Below the pieces are notes generated by a model, which saw only the letters and a program-made list of their open reading frames with translations, did no database searches and was not told the DNA's origin. 9,519 nt of DNA from Holophagales bacterium UBA5066 (GTDB taxonomy: Bacteria > Acidobacteriota > Thermoanaerobaculia > UBA5066): assembly GCA_002414905.1 (NCBI GenBank), contig DIAY01000124.1, positions 1-9,519 of the forward strand, written 5' to 3'. This document shows, piece by piece, positions 6,298-9,519 of this stretch. How positions within the stretch are numbered: position 1 is the first letter of the stretch; each line of letters starts with the position of its first letter. Both the position numbers and the translations under genes were made by a program.

Positions 6298-7241
6298 CAG
6301 AGCCTCTCGACGAGCGCCGCCAGCTTCGCGTCCTGGCTGGCGAGAGCCTCGCCCCGCCGTACCAGGACCGAGGCCTGCGCGATGCCGACGCCGAGGAGTC
6401 CGGCGATGGCGCTGAGCGGCGCACGCGACCGGGAGCGCACGGCCCAGGCGAGCAGCGCCCGATCGGCGAGGTGCTTGCGCGGAGCACCGGCCATTTCCTC
6501 GAGCGGAACCCTTCGCGCCGCAACGAAGGCCGCCGCGACCTCGTCGAAAGCCCTCGTCACCGGCTCGCGCTGGGCCCGCGGCACTTCTTTCGTCACGACC
6601 TTCCGGGTCGCCTTCCGTCCCGCCTCCCGCACGAATCCCTCGGACCCGAGGAACACCTGCCCTCGAAGCTGGCTCCACGGGTCGTAGCCCGAGTCCGTCC
6701 CCTCCGCCACGAAGGTGACGTAGCGCCGCCGGGCCTCCGCCGGCCTGCGGCCGAACTGCTCGAGCGTCCACCCGGTTTCGAGCCACTCCGGCCCCTCGGC
6801 GAGACCTGCCGTGGCCTTGTAGTTCGACCAGGGCCAGGAAGCCGCCGACCGGGCGAGCCCGGCTCTCACCGGGTTCAGAACGACATAGCGTGCGACCTCC
6901 AGCAGGTGAGCATCCCTCTCGACGAGGATCGCCTTGAAACGCCCCTCGAAGAGGTGCCCCGTCCGGCCGTGGCGCCGGTTGAAGCGTTGTGTCGTCACCC
7001 CGTTCAGGTCGCGCATCCCACGCGAGAGGGTCGGCTCGGGCGTCTCGACGAGGAGGTGGTAGTGGTTCCCCATGAGGACGTAGGCGTGAAGACGCCAGCC
7101 GTAGAGGGACACCGTCCGTCCCAGGACCGAGAGGAACTCCTCGCGGTCCACGTCGTCGCGGAACACCTCGCCGCGTTCGTTCCCGCGCGCGGTGACATGC
7201 CAGATGGCGCCGGAATGCTCGAGCCTCAGGGGTCGTGCCAT
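6297..7241 (-). CDS. RAYT (REP-associated Y1/HUH transposase) with C-terminal DnaA-like helix-turn-helix
   Basis: The 314-residue protein opens with MARPLRLEHSGAIWHVTARG, typical of IS200-like Y1 transposases. It has the HUH metal-binding motif HYH (60-62, in MGNHYHLLVE) and the nucleophilic Tyr119 in ARYVVLNPVRAGL, all intact, so the enzyme should be able to nick and join single-stranded DNA. The Y1 domain ends near 140. A long extension follows, with a segment at about 255-300 (DRALLAWAVRSRSRAPLSAIAGLLGVG) resembling the DnaA C-terminal DNA-binding helices, as found in a subset of RAYTs. Repeats of the expected kind flank the gene. It starts 9 nt after the cyclase stop, has no clear ribosome-binding site, and TAGAAT ends 6 nt before its ATG. 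Its stop overlaps the macrodomain start. Confidence 0.92.
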   Translation of the reverse strand: MARPLRLEHSGAIWHVTARGNERGEVFRDDVDREEFLSVLGRTVSLYGWRLHAYVLMGNHYHLLVETPEPTLSRGMRDLNGVTTQRFNRRHGRTGHLFEGRFKAILVERDAHLLEVARYVVLNPVRAGLARSAASWPWSNYKATAGLAEGPEWLETGWTLEQFGRRPAEARRRYVTFVAEGTDSGYDPWSQLRGQVFLGSEGFVREAGRKATRKVVTKEVPRAQREPVTRAFDEVAAAFVAARRVPLEEMAGAPRKHLADRALLAWAVRSRSRAPLSAIAGLLGVGIAQASVLVRRGEALASQDAKLAALVERL

Positions 7242-7247
7242 ATGCGG

Positions 7248-7253
7248 ATTCTA
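7248..7253 (-). promoter_or_regulatory. Putative -10 element TAGAAT for the transposase, overlapping the cyclase stop
   Basis: TAGAAT ends 6 nt before the transposase ATG, so initiation at the usual distance would give a leaderless or nearly leaderless mRNA. Its TAG is also the cyclase stop codon. It directly adjoins the inner end of repeat C. No TTGACA-like -35 box is visible at 16-18 nt. Confidence 0.35.
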
Positions 7254-8768
7254 CAATGGAAAATCAAGACCTGACCCCAATCTCTGGAGCAGGGTCTCGA
7301 GCTCGGCGGGAACCGAGGTGAATCGGAGATGGGTCAGGCCGGGAGGGCCGTCAGGGACCGGGAGGGCCTTGGCGTAGAGATCGCCGGGGAGGAGCCCTCC
7401 ACCGCCGAGGATGCGGACCTTGAGGTCGGAGAGGGCTTCGACGGTGGCGTCGGACCGGAGGGTCGCACCGCAGCGCGAGAGGGCGACGATCTCGGCCGGC
7501 TCCTCGTCGCGCCCGATCCGCTTCCCCTCGAGCACGGTGAAGACGATCTTCAGCGACGGGTCGACCGGCCAGAGCGTCTCGGCCGCGCGATCCAGGTGGA
7601 GGTCGGAATTCTCTTCGAGGCCGAGAAGGTCATGGACCCGGATCGGCTCGGGGAAGCCCTTCGCCCTCACGGAGAGCGAGCCGCCCGTGACCACCCCGGC
7701 ACCGGCCTCGTCCAGAGTCCGCTCGGAGATGAGGATCTGGCCTCCGCAGGTGTAGCTCTCGATGCGGGCCGTGAGATTCACATGCCCCCCGACTGCGCCG
7801 TACTTGGCCCTCTTCTCCGATCCGATGTTCCCGACGACGACGTCCCCGGTGTGGACCGCGATCCCCATCTCGACGGCGGCGAGCCCTTCGGCGAGGTTCC
7901 GGCGATTGACGCGTTCCATCCCCTTCTGCATCGCGAGGGCGCACGCGACCGCCCGGCGGGCGTCGTCGGGGCGCGTCACGGGCGCCCCGAAGAAGCCGAG
8001 GACCGAGTCCCCGATGAACTCGTCGATCGTCCCGTCGTGGGCGAGGATGACCTCGGCCATCGTCCCGAGGTAGTTGTTGATGACCCTCACGACCTGTTCC
8101 GGCGCAAGCCGCTCGGCCATCGCCGAGAATCCCCGGAGGTCGGACATGAGCATGGTCACTTTCCGCTTCTCTCCTCCGAGGCGCAGCCCGTCGGGCGACT
8201 CGAGGATCTCCGCGACGACAGCGTCGGAGAGGTAGCGCCCGAACGTCTCCTGGATGAAACGGTTCCTCACCTTGAGCTGCTCGGCCAGCGCCTCGATCTC
8301 GACGACGTGCGCCGCAACGACGTCGTGGAGGCGCTTGGCCGCGAGCGACGATTTCAGTCGCGCCCGCAGCAGGACCGGGTCGAACGGCTTCGGGAGGAAG
8401 TCGGTTGCCCCCATCTCGATACAGCGGACGATGCTCTCCATCTCCTCGAGGGCCGAGACGATGATCACCGGAAGGGAACGGAGCCGGCCATCCTCCTTCA
8501 TCGTGCGAAGGACCTCGAACCCGTCGAGAACCGGCATGACGAGATCGAGCAGGACGACGTCGTATTCCCCGGTCTTCACGGCCCGAAGCGCCTCGCGCCC
8601 GTCGCACGCCACGCCCGACGCATAGCCCTGCGCCTCGAGGCTGCCGACGAGGATCGCCCGGTTCACGGGATCGTCGTCGACGACGAGAACCCTCCCCGCG
8701 TGGGTGATCAGGAGATCCTCCGTCCGACCATCCGGTCCTCCTCGTCCGAAAAGGCGACGGTCGCGCAC
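7251..8768 (-). CDS. Response regulator with class III nucleotide cyclase and degenerate PilZ-like C-terminus
   Basis: From the GTG at 8768 the product has 505 residues. A receiver domain (about 26-140) has acidic D31-D33, phospho-acceptor D75 in LLDLVMP, S105 and K127 in LPKPFD. A helical linker (145-200) ends in the cyclase lead-in FGRYLSDAVVAEIL. The class III cyclase domain (about 203-380) keeps metal-binding D210 (MSDLRGFS) and D254 (EFIGDS) and the transition-state pair N331/R335 (VNLTARIES). The purine-selecting positions are E250 and G324, so ATP specificity is not assured. Residues 395-495 resemble a PilZ domain with weak motifs (KRIGR, ALSRCGA). It probably makes a cyclic nucleotide under control of an unknown histidine kinase. 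The last six residues and stop come from repeat C or adjoin it. The start is uncertain; see the mini-ORF. The frame stays open to 8996, into mgtE, which is unlikely to be coding. Confidence 0.9.
   Translation of the reverse strand: MRDRRLFGRGGPDGRTEDLLITHAGRVLVVDDDPVNRAILVGSLEAQGYASGVACDGREALRAVKTGEYDVVLLDLVMPVLDGFEVLRTMKEDGRLRSLPVIIVSALEEMESIVRCIEMGATDFLPKPFDPVLLRARLKSSLAAKRLHDVVAAHVVEIEALAEQLKVRNRFIQETFGRYLSDAVVAEILESPDGLRLGGEKRKVTMLMSDLRGFSAMAERLAPEQVVRVINNYLGTMAEVILAHDGTIDEFIGDSVLGFFGAPVTRPDDARRAVACALAMQKGMERVNRRNLAEGLAAVEMGIAVHTGDVVVGNIGSEKRAKYGAVGGHVNLTARIESYTCGGQILISERTLDEAGAGVVTGGSLSVRAKGFPEPIRVHDLLGLEENSDLHLDRAAETLWPVDPSLKIVFTVLEGKRIGRDEEPAEIVALSRCGATLRSDATVEALSDLKVRILGGGGLLPGDLYAKALPVPDGPPGLTHLRFTSVPAELETLLQRLGSGLDFPL
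7255..7278 (-). repeat. RAYT-associated repeat, copy C (24 bp)
   Basis: Identical to copy B on the opposite strand. Its bases encode most of the cyclase's final residues SGLDFPL, and the cyclase stop follows 2 nt inside. On the plus strand it also contains an ATG opening MENQDLTP, but that frame soon closes and looks unused. Confidence 0.92.
8708..8731 (-). other. Mini-ORF (7 codons) with strong ribosome-binding site at the cyclase 5' end
   Basis: AGGAGG followed after 5 nt by ATG opens MVGRRIS and then TGA, out of frame with the cyclase. The TGA overlaps a cyclase-frame CTG at 8711 (CTGA), itself preceded by CGGAGG at 5 nt. It could be a coupled leader, a natural or sequencing frameshift that hides the true ATG start, or chance. 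Starting at CTG 8711 would still leave the receiver domain complete. Confidence 0.4.
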
Positions 8769-8803
8769 CTCGCGTTCCGCCTCGCACGTGCCGCGCTTCG
8801 ACG

Positions 8804-8809
8804 ATTCTA
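8804..8809 (-). promoter_or_regulatory. Putative -10 element TAGAAT of the cyclase gene
   Basis: TAGAAT lies 35 nt upstream of the GTG at 8768, giving a predicted transcript start near 8797. It shares the GCC-TAGAAT context with the serA-like promoter. No good -35 box was recognised. It sits in the 107-bp gap divergent from mgtE and argues against a cyclase start further upstream. Confidence 0.45.
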
Positions 8810-8861
8810 GGCCCGTCGCTGCGAAAGCCGCCAGCGAGCGCACGGGCCCGTTCGGCCGGAC

Positions 8862-8867
8862 TAAACT
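8862..8867 (+). promoter_or_regulatory. Putative -10 element TAAACT of mgtE
   Basis: TAAACT is the most AT-rich hexamer of the divergent gap and ends 8 nt before the mgtE GTG, a spacing that would give a leaderless mRNA. No Shine-Dalgarno sequence is visible before the GTG. No Mg2+ riboswitch could fit in the remaining leader. Confidence 0.35.
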
Positions 8868-8875
8868 CGCCCGAC

Positions 8876-9519
8876 GTGCGAATCGGCGAGCTCTTCGGCC
8901 CAGACGTCCTCGAGATCGTCCGTGACGATCCGGCGGCGCTGCGAGAGGGACTGCGCGAATTCCACCCGGCCGACGTGGCCGATCTCCTCGCGGCAATTCC
9001 GAGGGAAGACCGGATCCCCGTGCTGGAGCATCTCCACGAAGACCAGCTCGGCGGGGTCCTCTCCTACCTCGGAGGCGGCGTCCTCCGGATGGCGCTCACG
9101 CGCCTCCCGCCGTCGAGGATCGCCCAGGCCCTCGACTCGCTCGAGCCCGACGACTCGGCCCGCCTCCTCTCCTTCCTCTCGGAAGAGCGCCGCCTCCCGG
9201 TCCTGAGCCGGATGTCGGCGAAAGACGCCGCGGCCGCGCGCGGCCTTCTCGCCTGGGAGCCGGGTACCGCGGGCCGTCTCATGACCGACCGCTTCGTGAG
9301 GGTCGGCCCCGACTGGACGGTCGCCGAAACGATGGCGCACCTGAGGAAGATCGACCCCGAGGTCGCCACCGTGGCCGACCTCTACGCGGTGAGCGAGACG
9401 GGACGCCTCGTCGGCGTCACGTCGCTCCGCAAGCTCCTTCCCGCCGAGCCGGAGAGGAGGGTCTGGGAGCTGATGACGCACGACGTCATCTCCGTCTCCC
9501 CGAACACACCGCAGGAGGA
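8876..9519 (+). CDS. mgtE: Magnesium transporter MgtE, N-terminal part (cut by window end)
   Basis: The frame is open from GTG 8876 to the window end, giving 214 residues of a protein usually about 450 long. It shows the cytoplasmic MgtE N domain (about 20-125, with FHPADVADLLAAIPREDR at 29-46), the signature LLAWEPGTAGRLMTDRFVRV (124-143) linking to the first CBS domain (about 137-195, LYAVSETGRLVGVTSLRKLL), and the start of the second CBS domain (WELMTHDVISV, 197-207). These domains sense Mg2+ and gate a Mg2+ channel in the inner membrane; the membrane part lies outside the window. GTG is the first plausible start after the divergent promoter region; there is no ATG upstream in frame. The gene is transcribed away from the cyclase. 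Confidence 0.93.
   Translation, partial: MRIGELFGPDVLEIVRDDPAALREGLREFHPADVADLLAAIPREDRIPVLEHLHEDQLGGVLSYLGGGVLRMALTRLPPSRIAQALDSLEPDDSARLLSFLSEERRLPVLSRMSAKDAAAARGLLAWEPGTAGRLMTDRFVRVGPDWTVAETMAHLRKIDPEVATVADLYAVSETGRLVGVTSLRKLLPAEPERRVWELMTHDVISVSPNTPQE

Larger units (their letters stand above)
5715..7278 (-). mobile_element. Putative RAYT element with macrodomain passenger, bounded by 24-bp inverted repeats
   Basis: Copies B and C are identical over 24 bp, point outward with their GGGG ends and enclose exactly the macrodomain and RAYT genes, for a total of 1564 bp. Neither end shows an obvious target duplication, as expected for Y1 (IS200/IS605-like) chemistry. Copy A at 5014 may mark a larger unit, 5014-7278, that also includes the SDR gene. 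Known RAYTs usually act on short REP repeats rather than as self-mobile units, so whether this whole segment moves is inference. Confidence 0.55.

Noticed and set aside
6298..6786. Upstream extension of the macrodomain frame (349 codons in total)
   Set aside because: The extra 163 residues overlap the transposase gene in another frame and have no domain character; the ATG at 6297 gives a TGATG overlap and a normal macrodomain length.
5014..7278. CRISPR array or integron attC array
   Set aside because: Only three repeat copies with irregular gene-sized spacing, one inverted, and no cas or integrase genes; a RAYT-type repeat family explains them better.
5700..7290. Target site duplication flanking the repeat-bounded element
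   Set aside because: Bases just outside copy B (GGAAC) and copy C (AATCT) do not match; none is expected for Y1 transposases.
7255..7330. Plus-strand reading of repeat C as a gene starting MENQDLTP
   Set aside because: It closes after a short stretch without any domain and has no ribosome-binding site.
7329..8810. 493-codon open frame antisense to the cyclase
   Set aside because: It mirrors the receiver and cyclase domains on the opposite strand, is very Arg/Asp/Glu-rich with no domain signature, and is best explained by codon bias.
8769..8996. Upstream extension of the cyclase frame into mgtE
   Set aside because: It would run through the divergent promoter gap and antisense to the start of mgtE, and its Arg-rich sequence shows no domain.

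Overview
This is a GC-rich (about two-thirds GC by eye), gene-dense bacterial chromosome segment. No gene identifies the lineage securely. The gene mix (proB-proA, a short serA-like gene, a membrane-anchored MA-type metalloprotease, YIP1 and DUF2752 membrane proteins, a response-regulator cyclase, MgtE, and a RAYT transposase with its repeats) would suit an Acidobacteriota-like or similar high-GC Gram-negative environmental bacterium. That placement is inference.

Layout. (1) Positions 1-1828, minus strand: proB followed by proA (cut by the window start), joined by an ATGA overlap; these are the first two steps of proline synthesis. (2) Positions 1942-3761, plus strand: a short D-3-phosphoglycerate-dehydrogenase-like enzyme with a good ribosome-binding site, then an overlapping gene for a secreted or membrane-anchored zinc metalloprotease. 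(3) Positions 3794-4991, minus strand: a YIP1-family membrane protein and a DUF2752 membrane protein, 7 bp apart. (4) Positions 5014-7278: an accessory module carrying three copies of a 20-24 bp repeat. It holds a RAYT (REP-associated Y1 transposase), a MacroD/YmdB-type macrodomain protein and an SDR-like NAD(P)-binding protein, all on the minus strand and linked by one-base TGATG and TAATG overlaps. (5) Positions 7251-8768, minus strand: a receiver plus class III nucleotide cyclase plus degenerate PilZ-like protein, whose last codons and stop lie in one of the repeats. (6) Positions 8876-9519, plus strand: mgtE, divergent from the cyclase and cut by the window end.

The most interesting part is region 4. 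Two identical 24-bp repeat copies sit as inverted repeats exactly around the RAYT and macrodomain genes. A third, shorter copy lies beyond the SDR gene. The repeats are built into the genes: copy B supplies the start codon and first eight residues of the SDR protein. Copy C and the bases beside it supply the end of the cyclase and a possible promoter -10 element for the RAYT. This looks like a RAYT-linked element that carries passenger genes and splices itself into host reading frames.

A second theme is transcription signals. Three TAGAAT hexamers lie just upstream of genes, and three genes with weak or absent Shine-Dalgarno sequences have a TAnnnT hexamer 6-8 nt before the start codon, which suggests leaderless mRNAs. 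All functional calls come from reading motifs; no database search was run.
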